A stretch of 47,387 nt of DNA, taken from Oscillospiraceae bacterium. Lineage in GTDB: Bacteria; Bacillota; Clostridia; Oscillospirales; Oscillospiraceae. The DNA lies in contig JAEDNR010000005.1 in NCBI GenBank assembly GCA_016302405.1, positions 1 to 47,387 on the forward strand, written 5' to 3'. The notes beneath the pieces were generated by a model. That model was not told the origin of the DNA. It saw only the letters and a program-made list of their open reading frames with translations, and did no database searches. Made by a program: the position numbers and the translations under genes. Positions 32,566-40,428 of this stretch are shown in pieces; position 1 is the stretch's first letter; each line of letters opens with the position of its first letter.

Positions 32566-32858
32566 GCGCCCGCCTCCCCCCGCACCAGCACCCGGACATC
32601 CGGGGGCAAATTGCTGGCAAAAGCCTCATAGGAGACGATAAAGTCCCGATGGTTGATGACCAGGTGGTAGTTTTCTTCCAGATAGGAAAGGCTGGGCGGA
32701 TACGCTCCCTCCACCGCGTAGCACTGGGCGGCGGCCCGGAGCACCGTCTCCCGGATGGAGGCGGCGCTGCCCTCCCGGATGTCCCGGGAGAACACAGGCA
32801 TCAGCAATACCAGCACAAGAATCAGCGCCGCAAGTATGGCGCAATACAGCTTTTTCAT
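32562..32858 (-). CDS. Pseudopilin-like protein without prepilin motif
   Basis: 98 residues. MKKLYCAILAALILVLVLLM is an N-terminal anchor. The following SIRETVLRAAAQCYAVEGAY then PPSLSYLEENYHL matches the GspG/PilA-type segment (AVxxYYxxxGxYPxSLxxL). The canonical GFTLIE cleavage site is absent, so it may stay uncleaved. ATG at 32858 has GAGGT upstream, preferred to an in-frame TTG two codons earlier. It lies 9 bases after the GspF-like stop. Confidence 0.7.
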   Translation of the reverse strand: MKKLYCAILAALILVLVLLMPVFSRDIREGSAASIRETVLRAAAQCYAVEGAYPPSLSYLEENYHLVINHRDFIVSYEAFASNLPPDVRVLVRGEAGA

Positions 32859-32867
32859 AGCCAAACC

Positions 32868-33923
32868 TCAAACCGCGCCCAGGATGCCCAGCAGCGGAAG
32901 CATGACGGACAGCAGGGTCAGTCCCACGGACACCGTAAGAAAACCCATGAGGGCGGGCTCCACACTATCAATGAGCTTTGTGATGCTGTCCCCGGCTTCT
33001 TTTCCCAGCCGGTCGGACAGCTGCTCCAGCGCGTCCGTCAGACTGCCGCCGGTCTCCCCCACCCGGAGCATCCGGGCATAGAGGGCAGGAAGCACCCCGC
33101 CAAGAACCCCGGCAAAGCTTTCCCCCACAGCAAGGCGCTCGGGGGCTCCGGCGAGCTTCCCCCGCAGGCCGTCATGGCCGCACTGGGAAAGGGCGTTTTC
33201 CATGGCCTCCTGGGGGTCCGTGCCGCTGGCAAGGAGGGTGGACAGAGTATCCGTCAGCCGGGACAGAGCAAGGCGGTACAGTGCGTCCCGGGTCAGGGGC
33301 AGCTTTTCCAGGGGTCCGCGCAGGGCCTCCCGGCCGGATTCCTTTCCCATGACCAGAGTCAGCACCAGCAGGGAAAGGGCAAACACCCCAGAAACCACCA
33401 GGCCAACAATGCCGATGACCCCGGCGGCGGAAACGTAGGAATAGGCGGAGGCCGCCAGGCTCCCGGTCAGGCTGTCGTACACCCCCCGGAACATGGGCAG
33501 CACCCAGAATACCAGAACTCCCAGCACCGCGCACATCATGCCAAGCAGGGCCGCGGGATAGGTCAGGGCGGAGCGCATTTTCTGCTGCATTTCCTCCTGA
33601 CGGCGGTAGTAGTCGGAAAGCCGCTCCAGGCTCTCGTCTAAGCGTCCGGCAAGCTCCGCCGTGCCCAGCACCCCCAGGGCGTAGTCCGGGAATACCCCGG
33701 TAAGGCGTACGCTTTCGGCGAAGGCTTTTCCCTCTTCCAGATAGCCCGCGATTTCCCCGGCAGCCAGGGCGGTCTCGTCCGCCCCGTCCTGGGCAAGGGC
33801 GGCGCAGGCGTCCTCCAGGGAACAGCCGCTGTGGAGCATGGCCGCGGTCTGGGCGCAGAAATCACACAGCTGCATGGCGCTGAGCTTCTCTTTCTTCTCC
33901 TGCATGGGCGTTATTGTCTGCAT
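32868..33923 (-). CDS. Type II secretion/pilus platform protein (GspF/PilC family)
   Basis: 351 residues. It has two repeats of the T2SSF domain: the first around residues 20-140 (FCAQTAAMLHSGCSLEDACA; YRRQEEMQQKMRSALTYPAA), then TM segments near 125-145 and 165-200, and the second around 215-325 (LSRLTDTLSTLLASGTDPQE; LRVGETGGSLTDALEQLSDR) with a last TM at the C-terminus. It is the inner-membrane platform on which the ATPase acts. TAAGGAGGG is 6 bases before the ATG at 33923; the longer frame overlaps the preceding gene. Confidence 0.92.
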   Translation of the reverse strand: MQTITPMQEKKEKLSAMQLCDFCAQTAAMLHSGCSLEDACAALAQDGADETALAAGEIAGYLEEGKAFAESVRLTGVFPDYALGVLGTAELAGRLDESLERLSDYYRRQEEMQQKMRSALTYPAALLGMMCAVLGVLVFWVLPMFRGVYDSLTGSLAASAYSYVSAAGVIGIVGLVVSGVFALSLLVLTLVMGKESGREALRGPLEKLPLTRDALYRLALSRLTDTLSTLLASGTDPQEAMENALSQCGHDGLRGKLAGAPERLAVGESFAGVLGGVLPALYARMLRVGETGGSLTDALEQLSDRLGKEAGDSITKLIDSVEPALMGFLTVSVGLTLLSVMLPLLGILGAV

Positions 33924-33936
33924 AGCCGGTCCCTCC

Positions 33937-34941
33937 TTAATAGGTGTAGCGGGTGGTGTACAGGGAGTCGTCGGTAAGCGACTTGGTATCCACCCCGGCG
34001 GCGGCAAAGGTGATGTCCACCCGCTGCCAGATGTTAGGCCTCGCCTGGATCTCCACGGTGACCCAGCCCTGTTCCTTCAGATAAAAGCTGTTCCAGGCGT
34101 GGTACAGCTCACTGCCGCCGTTTTGCACATAGCCCACGATGAGCTTGCAGGGGATCCCCAGGGAGCGGAGCATGGCGGCGGCCAGGCTGGCATAGTCAAA
34201 GCAGATGCCCTTGCCCGTTTCCAGCGTCTCGTCCGGGTCCGGCAGATACCCGGACTGGACGGAATTCGCCTTGGGGCGGTCGTAGCGGATGGTGTCCGAC
34301 AGGTATTCGTAGATCGCGGAGGCCACCTCCGTGTCGGTGGCGCAGGCGGACGCCAGCTCCCGGGCCTTCTGAACACATTGGGAGGTTTCCGAATAGGCAC
34401 TCATCTGGGAGGGCCGGAGGAAGGGCTGGAATTCGTCGGCAAGGCAGACCTGGCGGGTCTCCTTCCAGACGCAGATATATTTGCTGTCCACGGCGTTTTC
34501 CATGACCCGGAAGGTGTAGCTGCCGGAGCCCAGGCTCAGGGGGAAGACGGTGGGTGTGCCGTCAGAAGGCAGGTCGTAGTTATATTTGATGTCATCCAGG
34601 ATCACCTGGAATTTAAGCCGCTTGTCGGAGGTGGCTTCCATGGCGATATACCCCTGTTCCAGGCCGGAGAAGTCCGCCCGGACATTTCCCTGGGTTTCCG
34701 CCGCCCCGGGGTCAAACGCCGCGTCCAGGAAAGGCGGGATTTCATAGCCCCCGGCGGTGCCGGAAGCCGCGGTGGTGTCCGGGGGCACGGAGGACGCCGC
34801 CGCGGTGACGGTGGGCACTGCTACAGGCGCAACGGTGCCCGCCGCAGTCTGGGCAGCCTCCGCTCCGGGGGCTGCGCACCCTGTAAGGGCCGCGAGGGTC
34901 AGCAGGGCGCAAAGGGGGCGCAGTATCCAGTGGTATTTCAT
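33937..34941 (-). CDS. Transglutaminase-like lipoprotein heading the pilus-like operon
   Basis: 334 residues. The signal peptide ends in a lipobox LTGC (Cys22) and is followed by an Ala/Thr/Pro-rich linker to about residue 65. The transglutaminase core has Cys247 in GKGICFDYASLAAAMLRSLG and His281 in LYHAWNSFYL; the expected Asp is replaced by WVTVEIQ, with Asp309 (RVDITF) a possible stand-in. It is anchored on the outer face of the membrane and may cross-link, cut or hold surface proteins. The long upstream frame (to 35325) is repeat sequence. ATG at 34941 follows GGGGGAGCAGG; a promoter is at 34976-35004. Confidence 0.87.
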   Translation of the reverse strand: MKYHWILRPLCALLTLAALTGCAAPGAEAAQTAAGTVAPVAVPTVTAAASSVPPDTTAASGTAGGYEIPPFLDAAFDPGAAETQGNVRADFSGLEQGYIAMEATSDKRLKFQVILDDIKYNYDLPSDGTPTVFPLSLGSGSYTFRVMENAVDSKYICVWKETRQVCLADEFQPFLRPSQMSAYSETSQCVQKARELASACATDTEVASAIYEYLSDTIRYDRPKANSVQSGYLPDPDETLETGKGICFDYASLAAAMLRSLGIPCKLIVGYVQNGGSELYHAWNSFYLKEQGWVTVEIQARPNIWQRVDITFAAAGVDTKSLTDDSLYTTRYTY

Positions 34942-34975
34942 CCTGCTCCCCCTTTCCGGTGTGTACGTTCTAATT

Positions 34976-35004
34976 ATTATACCCGAAGCAGACGGGCCAC
35001 GCAA
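34976..35004 (-). promoter_or_regulatory. Promoter of the pilus-like operon
   Basis: On the minus strand TTGCGT (35004-34999), a 17-base spacer and TATAAT (34981-34976), 35 bases before the transglutaminase gene. No other promoter was seen before 29709. Confidence 0.75.
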
Positions 35005-35475
35005 GGGTTTTTGCTGTCGCCCCCGGCATTTTTCTGCCGCGCGCCGAATTTGTGCAGCCGTTCTTGCCCTGACTCGCTCGGTATCGTTTTGCGGTACGGC
35101 AAATTGGAATTTGCAGAGGTGAGCGCGCACCCCGAACAACATTGTCATTCCGAACCAGTGCGCACACTGGTGTGGGAATCTCCATCGAATTTCGGGTATC
35201 TTATCGTCATACAGACCGTTCTTTCGCACCGTTTTCCGGAATTTGTCCACGAGGAATGGTTCTTCTATCCAGGAGATTGCCACGCCAGTTTGAGAACTGG
35301 CTCGCAATGACAGGGAATTCGCCAAATTCCAATTTCTCTGTCTTTTGAGATAGCCTTAACTACCCTTTATTTTAAAATCGCGAAGCGGCGCCTTAATTAT
35401 TCACTATACATTATTCATCATTCATTTTTCATTAACCCGCGTGCGGGGGGCAAGGCATCTATCCACCCGCGTACC
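35005..35475. repeat. Repeat gap with paired-hairpin element
   Basis: Halves at 35145-35180 (ATTCC..GGAAT, inner stem CCAGTG/CACTGG) and 35276-35309 (ATTGC..GCAAT, inner stem CCAGTT/AACTGG) flank a ~90-base spacer that is shared with the copy at 28362-28531 (CGTCATACAGA, TTTNTCGGAATTT/TTTCCGGAATTT, ATCCACGAG). Boundary motifs lie near 35099 and 35322. No gene. Confidence 0.75.
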
Positions 35476-35515
35476 ATAAAAACAGAGAGCTGCCTCACGG
35501 AAAGTGAAGCAGCCC
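35476..35515 (-). terminator. Terminator of the NfeD-SPFH-DUF6440 operon
   Basis: On the minus strand the stem GCTGCTTCAC/GTGAGGCAGC (35513-35489, one U-G wobble, 5-base loop) is followed by TCTCTGTTTTT. Confidence 0.8.
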
Positions 35516-35521
35516 TGGTGT

Positions 35522-35713
35522 TTATTCTTCGTAATGGGTGCCGATGGGGGTGATGACGGGGGTGCCGTCCCGGTTCAGCAGTACAGTCAGACCGCCGGAG
35601 TTGCCGGAGGCGTGAAACAGGTAATTCACGCCGGTCTTTTTATCCACCCAGATTTCTGTGACATTCACAAAGCCTTCGCCGTGGATCTTGACAAAGCGGT
35701 CTTCATTTGCCAT
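35522..35713 (-). CDS. DUF6440 family protein
   Basis: 63 residues, compact beta protein: EIWVDKKTGVNYLFHASGNS then GGLTVLLNRDGTPV. The motif VDKxTGVxYLF..GGLTxLL..DGxP is that of DUF6440, common in Clostridia; function unknown. AAGGAG precedes the ATG. It begins 4 bases after the SPFH stop codon, so it is the last gene of that operon. Confidence 0.8.
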   Translation of the reverse strand: MANEDRFVKIHGEGFVNVTEIWVDKKTGVNYLFHASGNSGGLTVLLNRDGTPVITPIGTHYEE

Positions 35714-35717
35714 GGGC

Positions 35718-36632
35718 TTACTCCTTCACGCTCTCCACAACGCCCTTGGCAAGACCCACCATGCCCTGCATCTCGGAGGGAATGATGATCTTGGTAGCCT
35801 TGCCGTCGGCGACCTTCTGCATGGCCTCGATGGCCTTCAGACGGAGCACCGCGTCGTTGGGAGCCTTCTCGTTCAGCATGCCCAGGGAGTCGGCAAGGGC
35901 CTGCTGCACCGCCCGGATGGCCTGGGCCTCGCCGTCGGCTTTCAGGATGGCGGCCTGCTTCTCGGCTTCGGCCCGGAGGATGGCAGCCTGCTTCTCCGCG
36001 TCAGCCCGGAGAATCGCGGATTCCTTTTCGCCCTCGGCAATCAGGATGGCGGACTTCTTCTGGCCCTCGGCCTGGAGGATGGCCTGCCGGCGGTCACGCT
36101 CGGCCTTCATCTGCTTCTCCATGGAGTTCTGAATGTCCTGGGGCGGCAGAATGTTCTTCAGCTCCACACGGTTGACCTTGATGCCCCAGGGGTCGGTGGC
36201 CTCGTCCAGGATGGCCCGCATCTTGGTGTTGACCACGTCGCGGCTGGTCAGGGTCTGGTCCAGCTCCAGGTCGCCGATGATGTTACGCAGGGTGGTGGCC
36301 GTCAGGGTCTCCATGGCCATCATGGGCTGCTCCACGCCGTAGCAGTACAGCTTGGGGTCCGTGATCTGGAAGTACACCACGGTATCGATCTGCATGGTCA
36401 CGTTATCCTTGGTGATAACGGGCTGGGGGGGATAGTCCAGGACCTGCTCCTTCAGGCTGACCTTCCGGGCGATCCGGTCCAGGAAGATGAAGCGCCAGTG
36501 CATGCCGGTGCCCCAGACCTGATAGAAAGCGCCCAGGCGCTCGATAACGTAAGCCCGGGACTGCTGGACCACGGAAATGCCCGCGATCAGAATGAGCAGC
36601 GCCAGAACGATCACAATTGCCAGAATTATCAT
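35718..36632 (-). CDS. SPFH/band 7 (stomatin-like) membrane protein
   Basis: 304 residues. The N-terminal TM (about 2-22, IILAIVIVLALLILIAGISV) leads to the SPFH domain (RAYVIERLGAFYQVWGTGMH; RIARKVSLKEQVLDYPPQPV; VVYFQITDPKLYCYGVEQPM; RNIIGDLELDQTLTSRDVVN). A long coiled coil of Ala/Glu repeats (about 185-265; EGEKESAILRADAEKQAAIL repeated) then LADSLGMLNEKAPNDAVL follows. QmcA/stomatin-type proteins form ring assemblies in membrane microdomains and modulate proteases. The upstream NfeD is its usual partner. Confidence 0.94.
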   Translation of the reverse strand: MIILAIVIVLALLILIAGISVVQQSRAYVIERLGAFYQVWGTGMHWRFIFLDRIARKVSLKEQVLDYPPQPVITKDNVTMQIDTVVYFQITDPKLYCYGVEQPMMAMETLTATTLRNIIGDLELDQTLTSRDVVNTKMRAILDEATDPWGIKVNRVELKNILPPQDIQNSMEKQMKAERDRRQAILQAEGQKKSAILIAEGEKESAILRADAEKQAAILRAEAEKQAAILKADGEAQAIRAVQQALADSLGMLNEKAPNDAVLRLKAIEAMQKVADGKATKIIIPSEMQGMVGLAKGVVESVKE

Positions 36633-36657
36633 ACTTTTTTACCTCCTGATTTTCCTT

Positions 36658-37107
36658 TCATTTTTCCATTCCCGCGCCTATGTACAGGGGGGAAACGAAA
36701 GCCTTTACGCCCTCGATCCGGTCAACCCGGATCTGGGTCCCCGCCGGAATGGGCGAGCCGTCGGTGCTCCGGGCCGTCCAGACAACAGCGCCCAGCTTGA
36801 CTTCGCCCCGTCCTGTGACATTGTCAATATCACTTGTGACAAGGCCATGGGAGCCCAGCAGGCTGTCCACGTTGGTGCGGGTGATCCGGGGGGTGTAGTA
36901 CTTGCGAAGAACAGGCCGAACCAGGGCCAGCAGCGCGCAGGACACCACCAGAAACACAACGCTCTGTACGGCAATATTCCCACCCAGCAGGCTCACAAGG
37001 ATCGCGGCCAGACAGCCGGCGGCAAACCACAGCGACACCAGCGCCACGGTACCGGCTTCGATCAGCAGAAACGCCACCATCAGTCCCAGCCAGACAACAG
37101 CCATCAT
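36658..37107 (-). CDS. NfeD-like membrane protein
   Basis: 149 residues, short NfeD form: TM segments at about 4-25, 27-45 and 50-70, then a C-terminal OB-fold (about 85-145; SLLGSHGLVTSDIDNVTGRG, EVKLGAVVWTARS, GTQIRVDRIEGVKAFVSPLY). It pairs with the SPFH protein encoded 25 bases downstream. ATG at 37107 has AAAGGAGGG 7 bases before; the earlier frame is leader. Promoter at 37139-37167. Confidence 0.92.
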   Translation of the reverse strand: MMAVVWLGLMVAFLLIEAGTVALVSLWFAAGCLAAILVSLLGGNIAVQSVVFLVVSCALLALVRPVLRKYYTPRITRTNVDSLLGSHGLVTSDIDNVTGRGEVKLGAVVWTARSTDGSPIPAGTQIRVDRIEGVKAFVSPLYIGAGMEK

Positions 37108-37138
37108 AATTGGTCCCTCCTTTATGTTTGGCACACCT

Positions 37139-37167
37139 ATCATACCAGAAAAACAGGCCGCCGTCAA
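37139..37167 (-). promoter_or_regulatory. Promoter of the NfeD-SPFH-DUF6440 operon
   Basis: On the minus strand TTGACG (37167-37162), a 17-base spacer and TATGAT (37144-37139). Confidence 0.75.
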
Positions 37168-38119
37168 TGCGGCGGGGATGGATTTTTTGTAAATAATATG
37201 CAAAATGAATCGGGTTTTTCCTGGATTTTCCCGACAAATTGCAGTCAGTTGACTGCATAAAACGGATAATATCTCATATTTTCGCGGAGACTGATCTTCT
37301 TTCTCAAACCGCCAGCCATATCACAGGACCGGGGGAGGGGGTGGAAGATATGAGATATAAGATAATGTGCGTATCGGCTTTCAGCATTAAACGGATAAAT
37401 TGGAATACAGGTTATCGGCTTTAGTAAGCACACTGACATATTGGAATTTGGCGCACTGGCGCGAAGCGCAATCGCTTCCCCCGGGGGGAAGCTGTCGAGC
37501 GCAGCGAGACTGATGAGGAACGGCGAAACAGAGCGATTTTCCATGCAGTTCGTAAAAAAAGCACGATTTGAAAAGCTGTACGTTCTTATTTGCCTGCGCC
37601 CCAATCAGAAAATGTCGCCGTTCCTCATCCGCCCCTGCGGGGCACCTTCCCCCCGGGGGAAGGTATTGGCCCGCCAATTTACAATTTCACGATCAGCTTA
37701 TTAAAGCCGATAGCCTGAATTGGAATTTGTCGGGCAGTTAAGGTGTGCGGGCGGTTAGACGCCTTGCCCCCCGCGTTTACGAGGGGGGGGCCACCAGTTC
37801 TCAAACTGGTGGCGGGGGGAGCCCATCACCCGCATATCTTTCACAAAAAAGCGTAAAAAATAGGACTGTAAATACAGCAAGATCATTTTTTACGTTTTGC
37901 TGTCGGGAATTCGTACTCCCCCCGGTACCAGTGTGCGCACTGGTACCACCCCCCTCACAAGTGCGGGGGGCAAGGCCGCGTACCGCATCCACCCGCACAC
38001 CATTCAACAAACAGCTCTACAAATTCCAATTTGCAGCCGCGCCGCGCGTTGTCTCATATCTTATATCTTATATCTTATATCTTATATCTCTTACCGTTCT
38101 GGGGGCCGGTAAAAAAAGG
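37168..38119. other. 950-base repeat mosaic without genes
   Basis: From left: a heptad tract on the minus strand (37344-37366); a spacer unit between two boundary motifs (37395-37450); a MITE-like element with GGAAG-type ends (about 37468-37670); another boundary motif (37716); two inverted hairpin modules, 37760-37825 (stem GCCACCAGTT, loop CTCA) and 37914-37978 (stem GGTACCAGTG, loop TGCG); a boundary motif (38017); and a heptad tract (38051-38093). ORFs here are products of these repeats. Confidence 0.75.
37468..37670. repeat. MITE-like element with CTTCCCCC ends
   Basis: Inverted ends of about 45 bases: CTTCCCCCGGGGGGAAG hairpin, inner hairpin (GTCGAGCGCAGCGAGAC at left, GCCCCGCAGGGGC on the right end's reverse strand) and GATGAGGAACGGCG. 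The order outer hairpin, inner hairpin, TGAGGA is the same as in the GGCTCCC family although the sequences differ. Confidence 0.7.
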
Positions 38120-38148
38120 TTGCAATCCGTGCGGAGGGCTGGTATACT
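38120..38148 (+). promoter_or_regulatory. Promoter of the Na/Pi cotransporter gene
   Basis: TTGCAA (38120-38125), a 17-base spacer and TATACT (38143-38148), 60 bases upstream of the ATG. Confidence 0.7.
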
Positions 38149-38207
38149 GGGGTTTATAAGGTATTATGGGAAGAATCGGATTTTACATCGGATAAGGAGA
38201 ATGCTGC

Positions 38208-39818
38208 ATGAGCGCTGCGAATATTATCTCATTGCTTGGCGGACTGGGCGCGTTCCTGTTCGGAATGAAGTACATGGGCGATGGGCTGGAAATGGCCGCG
38301 GGCAACCGGATGAAGGACCTGCTGGAAACCCTGACCCGGAACCGGATCCTGGGCTTCCTGCTGGGCACCTTTGTCACCGTGGTGATCCAGTCCTCCTCCG
38401 CCACCACGGTCATGGTCATGGGCTTCATCAACGCGGGCATCATGGACCTGGCCCAGGCCACCGGCGTGATCTTCGGCGCCAACATCGGCACCACCATCAC
38501 CAGCGTCCTCATTGCCCTGGACGCTTCCGGCATCGCCCCCTTCTGCATCTTCCTGGGCGCCTTCCTCATGCTCTACGCCAAGAAAAAGCAGCACCAGCAC
38601 ATCGGCCAGGTCATCCTTGGCTTCGGTCTGCTGTTCCAGGGCCTGCACACCATGAGCGGCGCCATGAAGCCTCTGAAGGATGTGCTGTGGTTCCAGGACT
38701 TCATTATGAACGCCCGCAATCCCCTGCTGGGTCTTGCCGTAGGCGCGGCATTGTGCGCCGTGATCCAGTCCTCCTCCGCCGCCGTCGGTATCCTCCAGGC
38801 CCTGGCCATGCAGGGAATGATGCCGCTGTACTTTGCCTCTTTCCTGATCTGCGGCATCAATATCGGCTCCGCCATGCCCACGATCCTCGCCTCCATGAAC
38901 GCGAGGAACAACGCCAAGCGGGCGGCCATGATTTACCTGATCTATAACGTGGTGGGCGCGGTGCTCATGACCCTTGTCACACTGGTCACCCCCTATACGC
39001 AGTTCATCGCCCGGATCATCCCCGACCCCGCCTTCCAGGTCTCCATGATCCACATTCTTTTCAAGGTGGTCAGCGCCGCGGTGCTGCTGCCCTGCACAGG
39101 TCTGGTGGTGAAGCTGACCTACAAGCTGGTGCCCAAGCAGGTCCACGAGGATGCCGCGAGACTGGAATTCCTGGATGTCAACCTGGTGGGCGCTCCCAGC
39201 GTCACGCTGCTGCAGATCCGCAGTGAGGTGGACCGGATGGCAAAGCTGGTGCGGGAGAACATCATCATGGGCATGGACGATGTGCTGGGCCACAAAACAG
39301 AAAACGCCCAGACCATGCGGGACAATGAATCGGTAATTGACTTCCTCACCGATGCCATCAGCGACTTCCTGGTGAAGCTCAACGTACAGGAGCTTTCGGG
39401 CCAGGACGCCCGGTATGTCCGGCGGGTATATCAGGCTCTGACGGACCTGGAACGAATCGGCGACTACGCGGAAAAGCTGATGAAGCTGACGGAGCGGAGC
39501 AACGACGAAAACCTTATATACTCCGAAAGCGCCCGGAAAGAAATGACGGAAATCTACGACAACGCCCTGCGGCTTTACGACCAGGCGGCGGAAAGGTTCT
39601 ACCACCAGGACGCCAGCCTGGAGGAGCTGAAAAAGCTTGCCAAGATCCAGCGGGACATCCGCAAGCTCACCAGCCAGTCCCAGCTCAACCACATGGACCG
39701 GATGCGCTCCGGGGAGTGCTCCACCGAGGCGGGCATCGTATTCGGGGAGCTGCTCAACTGCCTGAACCGGATTGGCGGCCACGCCATCAATATCGCGGAA
39801 GCTTCCGTGGAAAACTGA
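38208..39818 (+). CDS. Na+/phosphate cotransporter with PhoU-like domain
   Basis: 536 residues. The membrane part (about 1-310) has two inverted repeats, each with the diagnostic QSSSAT/QSSSAA motif (FVTVVIQSSSATTVMVMGF; ALCAVIQSSSAAVGILQAL) and GANIGTTITS/GINIGSAMPT. The C-terminal ~200 residues are a helical PhoU-like domain (RRVYQALTDLERIGDYAEKL; NRIGGHAINIAEA). It imports phosphate with sodium and the PhoU part may sense supply. ATAAGGAG precedes the ATG. Own promoter and terminator, so monocistronic. Confidence 0.93.
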   Translation: MSAANIISLLGGLGAFLFGMKYMGDGLEMAAGNRMKDLLETLTRNRILGFLLGTFVTVVIQSSSATTVMVMGFINAGIMDLAQATGVIFGANIGTTITSVLIALDASGIAPFCIFLGAFLMLYAKKKQHQHIGQVILGFGLLFQGLHTMSGAMKPLKDVLWFQDFIMNARNPLLGLAVGAALCAVIQSSSAAVGILQALAMQGMMPLYFASFLICGINIGSAMPTILASMNARNNAKRAAMIYLIYNVVGAVLMTLVTLVTPYTQFIARIIPDPAFQVSMIHILFKVVSAAVLLPCTGLVVKLTYKLVPKQVHEDAARLEFLDVNLVGAPSVTLLQIRSEVDRMAKLVRENIIMGMDDVLGHKTENAQTMRDNESVIDFLTDAISDFLVKLNVQELSGQDARYVRRVYQALTDLERIGDYAEKLMKLTERSNDENLIYSESARKEMTEIYDNALRLYDQAAERFYHQDASLEELKKLAKIQRDIRKLTSQSQLNHMDRMRSGECSTEAGIVFGELLNCLNRIGGHAINIAEASVEN

Positions 39819-39835
39819 ACAGCGGAATACGCAGC

Positions 39836-39868
39836 GCCCCCGGCTAATTTAGCCGGGGGCGGTTGTTT
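39836..39868 (+). terminator. Terminator of the Na/Pi cotransporter gene
   Basis: An 11-bp perfect stem (39836-39846 with 39850-39860), loop ATT, then GGTTGTTTGG. The T-run is weak. Confidence 0.7.
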
Positions 39869-40032
39869 GGTAAAAGAGAGTGCTTATCGGGTAAGCTCAG
39901 CAAAACGATAAATTGGAATTTGGCGGCGAGTCGCCGCTGACAAGTCGTGACGAACGTGGTCTATTTTCGTTTCCTGCCTGACCCGCTCGGTATCGTTCTG
40001 TGTCGCGACAAATTGGGATTTGTCGAATTCCC

Positions 40033-40310
40033 TGTCATTGCGAGCCAGTGCTCACACTGGCGTGGCAATCTCCATCGAATTCCGGGGCCAAGAACGTCAT
40101 ACGCCGTAGGGGCGCTCATTGAGCGCCCGGCAGAGAAATTTCTGTTATCCAGATTTCTATCGGCGAAAAGGTTCCTTTTACCGGATATTTGTTACAAAAT
40201 TGGAACATTTCCGCGGGCGCTCAATGAGCGCCCCTACGAGGTAAGACGAAAAGCAGACTGAAAGTCGATGGAGATTCCCACGCCAGTGTGAGCACTGGTT
40301 CGGAATGACA
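40033..40310. repeat. Paired-hairpin element with the 134-base element nested in its spacer
   Basis: The outer halves are 40035-40070 (ATTGC-gag-CCAGTG-ctca-CACTGG-cgtg-GCAAT) and 40269-40304 (ATTCC..GGAAT with CCAGTG-tgag-CACTGG). Between them, 40105-40238 is copy 2 of the GTAGGGGCGCTCA element; other paired-hairpin copies have a different, shorter spacer at this point. Boundary motifs lie near 39910, 40008 and 40339, and a heptad tract at 40373-40409. Confidence 0.8.
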
Positions 40311-40428
40311 ATGTTGTTCGGGGTGCGCGCTCACCTCTGCAAATTCCAATTTGTCGGACTCCTCCGTTCCGGGATATCTTATATCTTATATCTCAAATCT
40401 TATATCTTTTTCTGTCTTCCCGCGTGTC

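Noticed and set aside
37390..38110. Several 60-90 codon ORFs and a 400-codon frame reaching over the Na/Pi gene
   Set aside because: They read through repeat modules and continue in the wrong frame of the transporter; no start signal or recognisable protein.
2169..40310. CRISPR-like array from the many similar hairpins
   Set aside because: The copies are widely scattered, inverted relative to one another and have no regular spacers; no cas gene is present.
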